A stretch of 64,000 nucleotides of DNA from JAJRPT01 sp965661945 (GCA_965661945.1 CBFIFP010000003.1:62001-126000), one strand, 5' to 3'; shown: positions 8,392 through 17,258, numbered from the stretch's first letter. Notes: generated by a model from the letters alone, not told the origin. Program-made: numbers and translations.

Positions 8392-8401
8392 ATTTATAAT
8401 A

Positions 8402-9757
8402 TTAAAAAGGAATGTTCATTAATGCAATTGCTATGTTGAAATAAATTGAAATTCCTGTAATATCAATAATTGTTGTAATTAATGGGGAAGATATAACAGC
8501 CGGGTCAAGCTTGAATTTAGCAATAATCAAAGGCAATAATCCTCCAATTAAATTAGCCCAAATTAAAAGTATTAAAACAGATAAACTAACAACAAGAGCG
8601 AGTTCATGGCTATTATCACCCTCAACAATTCCCCTTAAATATGTAAAAAAACCAAGAACAGCTCCCATAATCACTCCAAGGATTAGTTCTTTCATAAAAA
8701 CCTTTCGCCACATAGATACATTTAATTCTCCAAGGGCAAGACTTCTGATAATTAATGTAGCAGATTGTGTACCAGAGTTTCCAGCAGCTCCATTTAACAA
8801 CGGCATAAAACTTACTAAAGCTACAACAGACGCAATAACTGGCTCATAATAAGTTATAACTGCTGCTGATATAAAATTTGCAAGAAGCAAAGCAAAAAGC
8901 CAAGGAAATCTTTTTATAAATAGTTTTGGGATTGATGCTGTTAAATAACTTTGGTCAACCGGGTTCATCCCACCAAGTTTTTGAAAATCTTCTGTAGTTT
9001 CTTCTTCAGATACATCAAAAACATCATCAAAAGTAACGATTCCAACTAAGTTTCCATCCGAATCAACAACAGGTAAGACATACAAATCATATTTTTCCAT
9101 ATATCTTACAGCTGCTTCTTGATCTTCAAACGCAGATATACTAATTACAGTATAGTCCATTAAGTTTTCTATTGGAGTATTTTCATCTGATAATATTAAG
9201 TTTTTTAATAAGATATCATCTAATAATCTTCCTTTTTTATCAAGTACGTATACTCTGTTGATTGTTTCCGAATCTTTACCAAACTTTCTAATTTGGTTTA
9301 AAGCATCTTTTACTGTCCAATTTTCTCTTATTTTAATAAAGTCGGGAGTCATTAATCTACCAACGCTTTCTTCTGGATAGCCAAGGAGTGTTCTTGCTTC
9401 TTGAAGATCCTCAGGTGAAAGCATATTAAGCAAATCTCTTGTAACTTTAGCGGGCAGTTCAGAAAGTAAGTCTGTTCTATCATCAGGAGATAAATCAGAT
9501 AATAAATACTTAGTTTCTTTATCTGTTAAATCATTTAAAAGTGACTCTCTTTCTTCATATTCATATTCTATAAATACATCAGTTGCGAAATCTCTTGGTA
9601 ACGCTCTGAACAATAAAACCCTATCTTTCTTATCTATACTTAGAAGTAGTTCGGCAACTTCAAAAGGGTGCCAAGAGGTAATGCCATCTCTTAATTGGGT
9701 CCACTTCCTTTGCTCAATTAATTCTTCTATTTCTGGTTTTAAAAGTTCTTTTAGCAT
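8402..9757 (-). CDS. mgtE: Magnesium transporter MgtE
   Basis: The 451-residue protein has the full MgtE layout: an N-terminal superhelical domain with LL-SDLSPDDRTDLLSELP (residues about 86-102), a tandem CBS pair (about 133-255, including VLPVVDSDGNLVGIVTFDDVFDV), a plug helix, and five membrane helices from about 275 to the end, with the pore signature NGAAGNSGTQSATLIIRSLALGE. It is a Mg2+-gated Mg2+ channel of the inner membrane; the CBS and N domains close the pore when internal Mg2+ is high. A good two-part promoter stands directly upstream. I see no Mg-sensing leader in the 301-base region before it. Confidence 0.95.
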   Translation of the reverse strand: MLKELLKPEIEELIEQRKWTQLRDGITSWHPFEVAELLLSIDKKDRVLLFRALPRDFATDVFIEYEYEERESLLNDLTDKETKYLLSDLSPDDRTDLLSELPAKVTRDLLNMLSPEDLQEARTLLGYPEESVGRLMTPDFIKIRENWTVKDALNQIRKFGKDSETINRVYVLDKKGRLLDDILLKNLILSDENTPIENLMDYTVISISAFEDQEAAVRYMEKYDLYVLPVVDSDGNLVGIVTFDDVFDVSEEETTEDFQKLGGMNPVDQSYLTASIPKLFIKRFPWLFALLLANFISAAVITYYEPVIASVVALVSFMPLLNGAAGNSGTQSATLIIRSLALGELNVSMWRKVFMKELILGVIMGAVLGFFTYLRGIVEGDNSHELALVVSLSVLILLIWANLIGGLLPLIIAKFKLDPAVISSPLITTIIDITGISIYFNIAIALMNIPF

Positions 9758-10058
9758 ATTTAGATAAAATTATTTTCAAAATTAAGACTAATTAATTTCT
9801 TATCAAAATTAATTACAAGATTAAAATATTATTTTCACAATTTTATATTTTAGAATTGATATTAAACCGAAATATGACAGTTTTAATAAATATGAGTTAT
9901 TTAAAATAGGATTCTGTAATTAAATCAAAATAAATAAATAAATATATACAAATATAATAGGGAAACGAGAGATAATGAGATAGTAAATGTAAAAATATTT
10001 GTAAAAAATTAATTTTATGACAAAATTGGGATAAAAATTGGAATTGAAAAAAACTTAG
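9758..10058. other. AT-rich intergenic region holding mgtE promoter
   Basis: Just over 300 bases between mgtE and the next minus-strand gene. It holds the mgtE promoter next to the gene. The rest is low-complexity A/T with no frame, hairpin or repeat that I can support. Confidence 0.5.
9777..9806 (-). promoter_or_regulatory. Promoter for mgtE
   Basis: On the minus strand TTG (9804-9806) and TAATTTTG (9777-9784) are 19 bases apart, ending 19 bases before the mgtE start. Both parts of the Bacteroidota consensus are present. Confidence 0.6.
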
Positions 10059-10991
10059 CTATTCTTTTATTAATTCTAAGTTCTCATTAAAAATTAACAT
10101 ATCACTCCAATTGCCAAAACCGTGTTCATTAAATCCTCTTACTTTGTATTCACCGCTTTTTAATATAATTTCAGTAATATTATTTTTACCAAAATATAAC
10201 TCAGACCATTCAACATTATCAAACTTATTTCTAAAAACTAATTGATAATTTTCAGCTTTAGAATCTTTATCCCAAGTAGTTAAATATTCTTTAACTTTAA
10301 AATTATTAATCTTCTCGGGAGTTTTTGGATTGTTCGCGCTTGATTTTGGAATTGTAAACCCTATATCCATTAATTTTGGTGTTTTCTTATTCCAAAAAAT
10401 CACACACCAATTGAATAAAGTCCGTAAATTCACAGAATCTTGGTCAAATCTTTTATTTAGAGTGTTTGTAAGATTAGTACTTTTCTCTTGAAGTCCCAAA
10501 GCTTTTCCATAGCTATTTCTAACTATACTTAATTGATTTTTTAAGTTTTGCATAATAATACTTGTTACCTCGTTTGAAGTAAAAGCAGAATGCAAAGAAA
10601 TTCTTTCTAAAAAACTATTAGCAAACTCGATTTTATCTACTCGTGTAGTAGGCATTTGTTCTTTTAATTGCAATTCATTTATTAGATTATCATCAATAGC
10701 TTGATTAATGATAATTTCTCTGAAAGAAACAAATCTCTGAAAGAACTCTCTTTCATTGTTATTAATTAATGAAAATTTTTCATTTTTTAGATTTGTAACT
10801 TTAATTTGTTCTTCAAGTAATTGCTTAAATTCATCATAGGCAAAAAGAGCCCATTCTAATAGTTCAGGTGATAAACTTAACTCGGAAGCATAATTCTCTA
10901 TGTTTACTTTTAAACTATATAACCTTGTAAGGCGTGAATCACGAGTGTCCATCGTGAAGCTGTTATTTTCAATTAATATTTTCATATACAT
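10059..10991 (-). CDS. Unknown protein with C-terminal fibronectin III-like domain
   Basis: The 310-residue protein has no signal peptide. Residues 1-215 are helical and not recognised; they contain RLTRLYSLKVNIENYASELSLSPELLEWALFAYDEFKQLLEEQ. The last 80 residues look like one fibronectin type III module: KAENYQLVFRNKFDNVEWSELYFGKNNITEIILKSGEYKVRGFNEHGFGNWSDM, with the typical Y-x-V-R-G-x-N and G-x-W-S strands. This build, a helical body with an Fn3-like tail, is frequent in a family of unknown Bacteroidota proteins of similar length. A second ATG at 10985 is equally good. A promoter box lies 12 bases before the first ATG. Confidence 0.7.
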   Translation of the reverse strand: MYMKILIENNSFTMDTRDSRLTRLYSLKVNIENYASELSLSPELLEWALFAYDEFKQLLEEQIKVTNLKNEKFSLINNNEREFFQRFVSFREIIINQAIDDNLINELQLKEQMPTTRVDKIEFANSFLERISLHSAFTSNEVTSIIMQNLKNQLSIVRNSYGKALGLQEKSTNLTNTLNKRFDQDSVNLRTLFNWCVIFWNKKTPKLMDIGFTIPKSSANNPKTPEKINNFKVKEYLTTWDKDSKAENYQLVFRNKFDNVEWSELYFGKNNITEIILKSGEYKVRGFNEHGFGNWSDMLIFNENLELIKE

Positions 10992-11003
10992 TTTTTAATA
11001 ATA

Positions 11004-11034
11004 CAAAATTAATGTTAATATTTGTAAAATACAA
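11004..11034 (-). promoter_or_regulatory. Promoter for the Fn3-tailed protein gene
   Basis: On the minus strand TTG (11032-11034) and TAATTTTG (11004-11011) are separated by 20 bases. The box is only 12 bases from the ATG, so the leader would be very short. Confidence 0.55.
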
Positions 11035-11095
11035 ATAAACCAGAAAAATATATAAAATATTACTTAAAATAGAAAATATATGATATGAATATAAT

Positions 11096-11986
11096 TTATA
11101 ATTTATTTCTTTTTGCTAAAAATTTAACCAGTGCTTTATCAAAGGGTTCATCTGTTGTTATTAAATTATAATCAACTTGGTTTTTCTGGCAAATATTCTT
11201 AATATCAACAATAAAATTTTCTACTGTTTCTTTGTAAACCTTTTGTAATTGATTAGGTTGAGTAATCAATTCTTCGTAAGTTTCCATATCAATAAAGTTT
11301 GAAGACTTAAGCTTAAAATCAATCTCTCTAGGGTCTAAAACATGAAAAATAAGAACTTCATGTTTGCTATGTCTGAAATGATTCAGAGCATTTGAAATAG
11401 AATCTAAGTCATCTAATAAGTCCGAAATAATAATTATCAGACCTCTTCTTTTAATTCGTTCTGCAAGTGTGTCCAAAGCTTTGGATGTTCCTGTTAAATT
11501 ACTTGGAATAGTATTTTCTAACTTTTTTAAAATTTCTCCAACATATGATGTTTTTGATCTTGAAGGCATATATTCAATCAACTCATCATTGTAGATAGCT
11601 AAGCCTACAGCATCTCTTTGTTTATTCATCAAATATGCTAATGCAGAAGCTAAAAAAATAGAGTAATTAAATTTACTAATATTTTTAACTGAACTGTAAG
11701 ACATTGATTTGGAACTATCAACAACAATAGTAGCTCTTAAATTTGTTTCTTCTTCAAATTGTTTTACATAAAATTTGTTAGAACGACCATAAGCTTGCCA
11801 GTCTATATGTCTGATTTCATCGCCTGGTCTGTAAGGTCTATGTTCCGAAAACTCAACAGAAAACCCATGATATGGTGATTTATGTAAGCCGGTTATAAAA
11901 CCTTCAACCACTAATCTTGCTTTTAATTCAAGATTTGATAATGAGATTGCATTTTTGGGGTCGAATAAATTTTCTTGTTTTTCCAT
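11096..11986 (-). CDS. DUF58 (von Willebrand A-like) protein
   Basis: The protein from MEKQENLF is 296 residues. It has the DUF58 core GLHKSPYHGFSVEFSEHRPYRPGDEIRHIDWQAYGRSNKFYVKQFEEE, followed by a vWA-like fold with a metal-site motif VVDSSKSM and a later IIIISDLLDD strand. DUF58 proteins usually work with a MoxR-type AAA+ ATPase and vWA membrane proteins in envelope or metal-complex maturation; no MoxR gene is adjacent here, which is a little unusual. An upstream ATG at 12022 would add 12 residues (MQLFIFYFDYIV) that are not family-like, so 11986 is preferred. Confidence 0.88.
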   Translation of the reverse strand: MEKQENLFDPKNAISLSNLELKARLVVEGFITGLHKSPYHGFSVEFSEHRPYRPGDEIRHIDWQAYGRSNKFYVKQFEEETNLRATIVVDSSKSMSYSSVKNISKFNYSIFLASALAYLMNKQRDAVGLAIYNDELIEYMPSRSKTSYVGEILKKLENTIPSNLTGTSKALDTLAERIKRRGLIIIISDLLDDLDSISNALNHFRHSKHEVLIFHVLDPREIDFKLKSSNFIDMETYEELITQPNQLQKVYKETVENFIVDIKNICQKNQVDYNLITTDEPFDKALVKFLAKRNKL

Positions 11987-12157
11987 TACTATATAGTCGA
12001 AATAAAATATAAAAAGTTGCATTTATGTTAAAATAATTTTCATCAATTTTATCTTAACGTCAATTCTATATAAAGTTAAATTAATAAAAATAATTCAATA
12101 GTTCTCCACTTAACAAACAATTAACCTAATATTTATTTTAGATTAATAGTATAAGGT

Positions 12158-12165
12158 TAATTTTG
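12158..12165 (+). promoter_or_regulatory. TAnnTTTG -7 box for a small ORF
   Basis: TAATTTTG in the spacer between two minus-strand genes but facing the plus strand, 36 bases before the ATG at 12202. It supports the small plus-strand gene there. Confidence 0.4.
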
Positions 12166-12201
12166 TAAAATAAAATTTACTTTTAATCAAAAGGTTTTGT
12201 T

Positions 12202-12351
12202 ATGTCAAGAGAAACTTACAATAATCAATATGTTAGAATATCTAACAAACTTAGTTTTGAGTTTTGCTTATTTGATAACAAATTAGGAAAAATAGATTAT
12301 CTAAAGAATAAACTTAAAAGCTATAAATTAAAATTAAAAACATTAAACTAA
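12202..12351 (+). CDS. Possible small basic protein, 49 residues
   Basis: An ATG frame of 49 codons ending TAA at 12351, overlapping the end of rdgB on the other strand by 9 bases. The product is Lys-rich and probably cytoplasmic: it starts MSRETYNNQYVRISNKLSF and ends with a basic helix rich in Lys, Leu and Tyr. The supports are an upstream promoter box in the right direction, an AAAGG a few bases before the ATG, and the fact that it fills the only sizeable gap between two minus-strand genes. No family is recognised. It could also be a chance frame in AT-rich DNA. Confidence 0.35.
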   Translation: MSRETYNNQYVRISNKLSFEFCLFDNKLGKIDYLKNKLKSYKLKLKTLN

Positions 12352-12927
12352 ATCTTTTAGGTAATTAATTAATTTATCAACTGCTTTTGCTCTGTGACTA
12401 ATTATATTTTTTAAGTTAGAGTCCATATCAGCAAAAGTTAGTTCATAGCCAGTGGGAATAAAAATAGGGTCATAACCAAACCCCTTTGTTCCTTTTGTCT
12501 CTTTTATGATTTGTCCTTCACATTCGCCAATAAACTTGTGTGCATTACCACCTTCATAAAAACAAATAACTGTTCTAAAAACAGCATTTCTATTTTTACT
12601 ATCAGATAATTCATTCATCAATTTATTGCAATTATCTTCATAAGATGCATTTTCGCCAGCATACCTAGCCGAGTAAACTCCAGGGCTTCCATTTAACTTT
12701 TCTACAAATAAACCAGTATCGTCAGAAATCGAAGGTAAACCAGACTTTTCATAAAATGCCTTTGCTTTTAATAGAGCATTACCTTCAAGCGTATTTTCAG
12801 TCTCATCAACCTCAAAATCGTAGATACCAATTTCATTGGGGGAAACTATATCTAAACCAGTATTTATCAACTTAGATTTTATTTCTTTAACTTTATCATT
12901 GTTGTTAGTTGCTAATAATATCTTCAT
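12343..12927 (-). CDS. rdgB: XTP/dITP diphosphatase (Ham1/RdgB)
   Basis: The 194-residue protein matches the Ham1 family from end to end: the substrate loop ATNNNDKVKEI at the start, SDDTGLFVEKLNGSPGVYSARYAGE (catalytic Asp with purine pocket), and the C-terminal GFGYDPIFIPTGYELTFADMDSNLKNIISHRAKA. It removes non-canonical purine nucleoside triphosphates (XTP, ITP, dITP) by hydrolysis to the monophosphate and pyrophosphate, keeping them out of DNA and RNA. Its ATG overlaps the ddl stop by one base (TAATG), so it is translationally coupled to ddl in a two-gene operon. Confidence 0.95.
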   Translation of the reverse strand: MKILLATNNNDKVKEIKSKLINTGLDIVSPNEIGIYDFEVDETENTLEGNALLKAKAFYEKSGLPSISDDTGLFVEKLNGSPGVYSARYAGENASYEDNCNKLMNELSDSKNRNAVFRTVICFYEGGNAHKFIGECEGQIIKETKGTKGFGYDPIFIPTGYELTFADMDSNLKNIISHRAKAVDKLINYLKDLV

Positions 12928-13943
12928 TAATGTTTTACAGCCAAATTTATTAATAATTCACACAAATCATCAAAATCTAATCCACCTTTTTCAGCAGCCA
13001 TTGGTAAAAGAGATAGTTCGGTAAAGCCAGGAATAGTATTAACTTCCAAACAAAAAGGAACCCCATCTGAATCGAGTCTGAAATCTACTCTACAAAAATC
13101 TCTACAGCCAAGCAAATCCCCTGCTTCTGAAGCTAAATTTAAGATAAACTCTTGAATATCATTTGAAATCTCTGCCGGGCAAATGTACTCTGTCTGACCT
13201 TTTGTGTATTTATTTTTATAGTCATAATCGCCTTCTATTGGTTTGATTTCAATAATTGGGTATGACTTTCCATCAATAACTGCAACTGTAATCTCTCGTC
13301 CAACAATATATTTTTCAATTAGTGCAATTTTACTAACTTCTTTTACTTTCTTGATTCCTTCTGATATATCATCTAAGTTACCGTCTTTTACAATTGTTAA
13401 ACCTAATGCAGATCCTTGGTCATATGGCTTTATAACAATTTTGTCACCTAAACTTTTTCTGATTTCTTCTAAAAGTTCATAATCATCAGCAAAACTAACA
13501 TTAACCGGTATCCATTCTGGAGTAGGAATTCCGCCCGCAGAAATTATTAATTTTGACTGGATTTTATCCATTGATAATGATGAAGACTTGATATTAGACC
13601 CAGTGTAACTTAAACCTCTTAATTCTAAAAGTGCTTGCAAATGTCCATCTTCACCCCATTTTCCGTGAACTAAATTAAATACACAATCTACATCATTGAA
13701 TATATTAGAGTTAATGCAATCAATATAACTTTTAGTATTAAATTTGCTTAATTCATCATTTGAAGGAATTTCATTTTTTATTTCAAAATTATTGATATCA
13801 ATTTGAGAGTTTTCCCCTAAAGCCGGATCAATTGCTAAAACATTATGACCTTTACGAATAAGAGCATTATAAATTGCTTTTCCCCCAGCAAAAGATACAT
13901 TCCTTTCTCCTGAGATACCTCCCATTAAAACAGCTATTTTCAT
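12927..13943 (-). CDS. ddl: D-alanine--D-alanine ligase
   Basis: The 338-residue ATP-grasp enzyme begins KIAVLMGGISGERNVSFAGG, the Ddl N-terminal signature with the Ser of the D-Ala binding site. It continues with LVHGKWGEDGHLQALLELRGLSYTGS, the ATP-binding IKPYDQGSALGLTIVKD, and the metal-binding CRVDFRLDSDGVPFCLEVNTIPGFTELSLLP. It joins two D-alanines for peptidoglycan precursor synthesis in the cytoplasm. Length and motifs are complete. A promoter box lies 27 bases upstream. It is followed by rdgB with one shared base. Confidence 0.95.
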   Translation of the reverse strand: MKIAVLMGGISGERNVSFAGGKAIYNALIRKGHNVLAIDPALGENSQIDINNFEIKNEIPSNDELSKFNTKSYIDCINSNIFNDVDCVFNLVHGKWGEDGHLQALLELRGLSYTGSNIKSSSLSMDKIQSKLIISAGGIPTPEWIPVNVSFADDYELLEEIRKSLGDKIVIKPYDQGSALGLTIVKDGNLDDISEGIKKVKEVSKIALIEKYIVGREITVAVIDGKSYPIIEIKPIEGDYDYKNKYTKGQTEYICPAEISNDIQEFILNLASEAGDLLGCRDFCRVDFRLDSDGVPFCLEVNTIPGFTELSLLPMAAEKGGLDFDDLCELLINLAVKH

Positions 13944-13970
13944 AAAATTAAAATTTAGTTATACAATTCA

Positions 13971-13978
13971 CAAATTTA
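13971..13978 (-). promoter_or_regulatory. TAnnTTTG -7 box for ddl-rdgB
   Basis: The minus strand reads TAAATTTG, 27 bases before the ddl ATG. No TTG at the normal spacing. Confidence 0.4.
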
Positions 13979-14061
13979 AGGAATTTTTTTAATCTATTAT
14001 AATTTCAATTTTCTTTCCTTGAAATCTCATTATAATTACTTAATTTGCATATTTTAAAATA

Positions 14062-14069
14062 TAATTTTG
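14062..14069 (+). promoter_or_regulatory. TAnnTTTG -7 box, possibly giving a leaderless mRNA
   Basis: TAATTTTG ends only six bases before the ATG at 14076. If this box is used, transcription would begin at or next to the start codon. Confidence 0.4.
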
Positions 14070-14075
14070 AAAATA

Positions 14076-15017
14076 ATGACGAAAATATTAATTACAGGTG
14101 CATTAGGTCAGATTGGAACCGCACTAACAACGGCTTTAAATAGAAAATATGGTCAAGAAAATGTAATAATTTCTGACATTAAAGACTTCACTTCTACTCA
14201 AAATAAATACTATAAGTTAGATATACTTAATAAAGAAAAATTAGAAGAAATTATTTCATTTGAAAAAATCACAGTTGTTTATCATTTAGCTGCTTTACTT
14301 TCAGCTACCGGCGAGAAAGACCCATTTCTTTGCTGGAACATAAATATGAATGGTACTTTAAATGTATTAGATCTTGGAGTAAAACACAATTTATTTAGAA
14401 TTTTTGTTCCATCGTCAATAGCGGTATGGGGGCAAGGAATTAATAGAGATAATACAGAGCAAGATTCAGTTTTAAAACCAACTACAATGTATGGAGTTAC
14501 AAAAGTAGCTGGAGAGGTTCTAGCTAACTACTTTTATGATAAATACCAACTAGATGTAAGAGGAATTAGATACCCAGGTATTATTTCTTCTGAAACACTA
14601 CCAGGTGGTGGCACTACAGATTATGCAGTAGAAATTTTTTATGAAGCAATTAAGCACAAAAAATATGAGTGTTTTTTGAGTGAAGATACAATGCTACCAA
14701 TGATGTATATGGAAGATTGTATCAAGGCAACATTAGATTTAATGGATGCACCTGTAGAAAACTTAGTCCATCATGCTGATTTTAATGTAGCTGCTATTTC
14801 CTTTACACCTAAAGAACTTGCAAATGAAATTAAAAAGCATATTCCAGAATTTGAAATTACTTATAAAGTTGATTATAGACAAAAAATAGCAGATTCTTGG
14901 CCAAGAAGCATTGATGATTCAGCTGCAAGAACTGAGTGGAATTGGAAGTATGATTATAACTTAGAGAAAATGACAAACACAATGATAGAAAATTTAACAT
15001 CAAACCTAAAAGGATAA
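14076..15017 (+). CDS. L-threonine 3-dehydrogenase, short-chain (SDR) type
   Basis: The extended SDR protein of 313 residues has the NAD-binding GALGQIG (after ILIT), the active-site YGVTK (Tyr-x-x-x-Lys), and the family-specific RYPGIISSETLPGGGTTDYAVEIFYEAI and LSEDTMLPMMYMEDCIKATLDLM. These last segments distinguish the SDR-type threonine dehydrogenase, known in Bacteroidota and animals, from UDP-sugar epimerases. It oxidises L-threonine to 2-amino-3-ketobutyrate. The ATG at 14076 is chosen over an in-frame TTG at 14067 because the TTG lies inside the promoter box. It is followed after one base by panB. Confidence 0.85.
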   Translation: MTKILITGALGQIGTALTTALNRKYGQENVIISDIKDFTSTQNKYYKLDILNKEKLEEIISFEKITVVYHLAALLSATGEKDPFLCWNINMNGTLNVLDLGVKHNLFRIFVPSSIAVWGQGINRDNTEQDSVLKPTTMYGVTKVAGEVLANYFYDKYQLDVRGIRYPGIISSETLPGGGTTDYAVEIFYEAIKHKKYECFLSEDTMLPMMYMEDCIKATLDLMDAPVENLVHHADFNVAAISFTPKELANEIKKHIPEFEITYKVDYRQKIADSWPRSIDDSAARTEWNWKYDYNLEKMTNTMIENLTSNLKG

Positions 15018-15018
15018 A

Positions 15019-15846
15019 ATGAGTATAGCTAGGCCATCGCAGTTTAATGAGAAAAAGGTAACTACACTTCGCTTAAAAGAAATGAAAAAAGCTGGAGTTA
15101 AGATATCTTGCTTAACTGCCTATGACTATACAATAGCAAAGATTATAGATAATGCTGGAATTGACCTAATCCTTGTTGGTGATTCACTGGGAAATGTTAT
15201 TCACGGAAATGAAACTACTATTTCAGTAACAATTGAAGAGATTATTTATCACACAAAACCAGTAGTTAAAGCGTCAGAACGTGCTTTAGTAGTTGCGGAT
15301 ATGCCTTTTATGTCTTACCAAGTTTCTGGTAACGATGCTTTCAGAAATGCTGGTAGATTAATGAAAGAGACTAACTGTTCGGCTGTAAAATTAGAGGGTG
15401 GGGGAACAAACGCAGATGCTGTTGCTAGAATGACTGATGCAGGTATTCCAGTTATGGGGCATCTTGGATTAACGCCACAAAAAATAAATCATTTTGGATC
15501 TTATAGAGCTAGAGGTACAGATAAAGATGAGGCGAACAAAATAAAAGAAGATGCTTTACTTCTGCAAGAGGCAGGTGCATTTGCTATTGTTTTGGAAAAA
15601 ATTCCAGCTCAATTAGGAAAAGAAATAACAGAATCGCTTGAAATTCCGACAATTGGAATAGGAGCTGGACCTCATTGTGACGGACAAATATTAGTTTATA
15701 CTGATATGTTGGGACTTACAATTGATTTCAATCCAAGATTTGTAAGAAAATATGCTAATTTGAACAATATTATATCTGAATCCGTATCACAATATATTGG
15801 TGATATAAAACAAAAAGATTTTCCGAATGAAAGCGAATCTTATTAG
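15019..15846 (+). CDS. panB: 3-methyl-2-oxobutanoate hydroxymethyltransferase
   Basis: The 275-residue protein matches PanB throughout: ISCLTAYDYTIAKIIDNAGIDLILVGDSLGNVIHG with the Mg-binding Asp, VVADMPFMSYQ, AVKLEGG, GIPVMGHLGLTPQ, and IVLEKIPAQLGKEITE followed by IPTIGIGAGPHCDGQILVYTDMLGL. It adds a hydroxymethyl group from methylene-tetrahydrofolate to 2-oxoisovalerate, the first committed step of pantothenate and coenzyme A synthesis. It is the second gene in the operon, one base behind threonine dehydrogenase, and its last 20 bases overlap the following lipoprotein gene. No panC or panD is near. Confidence 0.96.
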   Translation: MSIARPSQFNEKKVTTLRLKEMKKAGVKISCLTAYDYTIAKIIDNAGIDLILVGDSLGNVIHGNETTISVTIEEIIYHTKPVVKASERALVVADMPFMSYQVSGNDAFRNAGRLMKETNCSAVKLEGGGTNADAVARMTDAGIPVMGHLGLTPQKINHFGSYRARGTDKDEANKIKEDALLLQEAGAFAIVLEKIPAQLGKEITESLEIPTIGIGAGPHCDGQILVYTDMLGLTIDFNPRFVRKYANLNNIISESVSQYIGDIKQKDFPNESESY

Positions 15847-16243
15847 AATAATTTTTAAAACATTTGTAATTTTCTCATTTGTTGCTACTGCATTTCTATT
15901 TGCTTGCAATAGTTCAACTGACCCAAATTATAGAGACCTTGATTTTCCTGAGGAAAGTGAAATTAAGTATTTAAGCCATGTAGAACCATTTTTGCGAGTA
16001 AGATGTGCTTATGCAGGTTGCCACTCAAGTACTCACCAAGCTGGAGGAATGGATCTAACAACATGGTTTTCAATTATGGGAATACCGGGCTTTGTTAATA
16101 CCGATAAGGTTGAATCTAGTTTGTTTTTGCAAGTAGTTAATGGCCAGAACCCACATTTAATAAATTTAATGTTAATTAAAGTTAGAGATAACCAAATAAA
16201 TGGGATAAAGCGTTGGATAGAACAAGGCGCCCCTAATAATTAA
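15827..16243 (+). CDS. Cytochrome-like lipoprotein with CX4CH motif
   Basis: The 138-residue protein has a hydrophobic N-terminus ending in the lipobox LFAC (Cys at about residue 27), so it is probably a lipoprotein. The mature part contains a single RCAYAGCHSS motif, Cys-x4-Cys-His, a wider spacing than the usual CXXCH of c-type haem, then a MDLTTWFSIMG and a GIKRWIEQGAPNN tail. That tail is typical of the small cytochrome-c-like domains in Bacteroidota, Ignavibacteria and Planctomycetes. It may hold a haem or may be a structural relative. The start overlaps panB by 20 bases, so it is the third gene of that operon, with no obvious functional link. Confidence 0.75.
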   Translation: MKANLIRIIFKTFVIFSFVATAFLFACNSSTDPNYRDLDFPEESEIKYLSHVEPFLRVRCAYAGCHSSTHQAGGMDLTTWFSIMGIPGFVNTDKVESSLFLQVVNGQNPHLINLMLIKVRDNQINGIKRWIEQGAPNN

Positions 16244-16259
16244 CTTATATTAAAATTAA

Positions 16260-17258
16260 CTAATAAAAATCAATTTCTGACTTTGAACTTCGAGTCATTA
16301 ATTCTTTAACTGCCTCTTTTGGAGATTTATTCTCAAATAAAATCTCATTAACTTTATTAATTATTGGTAGCTCAACACCTTCTATTTTGCCAAGTTCTTT
16401 TGCAGAAATAGCGGTAGCTACTCCTTCAGCCACAAAATTATACTTATCATTTATCTCATCTAAAGAAATCCCTTGAGCAATTAATTCTCCAACCTTTCTA
16501 TTTCTCGATAATGGACTATTGCAGGTTACAAAAAGGTCACCCAATCCTGATAGACCAGAAAATGTATGAGGGTCTGCACCTTTAGATATTCCTAATCTTC
16601 TTATTTCAGCAAGTCCTCTAGTAATCAAAGCAGCTTTGGCATTATCTCCTAACTCTATTCCATCGACTATTCCAGCAGCTAAAGCAATTACATTTTTTAA
16701 AGCTCCTCCTGTCTCGGCTCCTTCCACATCAGAAGAAGAATACACCCTAAAATATTCATTATTAAAAATATCTTGTATTATATTAGATAGCAATTCATTT
16801 TTAGAAGCTACTACAACTGTTGTTGGTTTGTTATTAATACATTCCTCCGCATGACTTGGTCCTGTTAAAACAGCGTATTTATTCTTAGGTATAGAAAGTA
16901 TTAAATCAAACAACTCGTGTATTAAAAATAAACTACTATTTTCAATACCTTTTGAAATATTAAGAAGGGGAGAGGAAGTCTTTATATTATATTTAGTGTA
17001 ATAATGTCTTATGTATTGAGTAGGAACAGCGTTAATTAGTATATCACAATCAATATTATATTCGTTTATATTTGTAGAATTCAGTCTGTCATCTAACTTA
17101 TATCCACTCAGATAAACATTGTTTTCTTTGTTACTATTTATACTATCTATAACTTCAGTTTCGTGAGAATAAATTCTTACATCATTCCCATTTGAACATA
17201 ATAAGTTAGCTACTGCAGTACCCCAAGCACCAGCACCAATAACATTAATTTTCATCAT
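16260..17258 (-). CDS. gpsA: Glycerol-3-phosphate dehydrogenase (NAD(P)+)
   Basis: The 332-residue protein starts with the NAD(P)-binding INVIGAGAWGTAVANLL and carries LLNISKGIE, YAVLTGPSHAEE, GGALKNVIALAAGIVDGIELGDNAKAALITRGLAEI with the catalytic Lys, and FSGLSGLGDLFVTCNSPLSRN. It reduces dihydroxyacetone phosphate to sn-glycerol 3-phosphate, the backbone for phospholipid. Its first ATG overlaps the plsY stop by four bases (ATGA), so synthesis of glycerol 3-phosphate and its acylation are made together; a second ATG follows directly and either could be used. Confidence 0.95.
   Translation of the reverse strand: MMKINVIGAGAWGTAVANLLCSNGNDVRIYSHETEVIDSINSNKENNVYLSGYKLDDRLNSTNINEYNIDCDILINAVPTQYIRHYYTKYNIKTSSPLLNISKGIENSSLFLIHELFDLILSIPKNKYAVLTGPSHAEECINNKPTTVVVASKNELLSNIIQDIFNNEYFRVYSSSDVEGAETGGALKNVIALAAGIVDGIELGDNAKAALITRGLAEIRRLGISKGADPHTFSGLSGLGDLFVTCNSPLSRNRKVGELIAQGISLDEINDKYNFVAEGVATAISAKELGKIEGVELPIINKVNEILFENKSPKEAVKELMTRSSKSEIDFY

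Noticed and set aside
8511..8849. Open frame on the plus strand inside mgtE
   Set aside because: Shadow of the strongly supported mgtE gene on the other strand, with low-complexity product and no promoter box.
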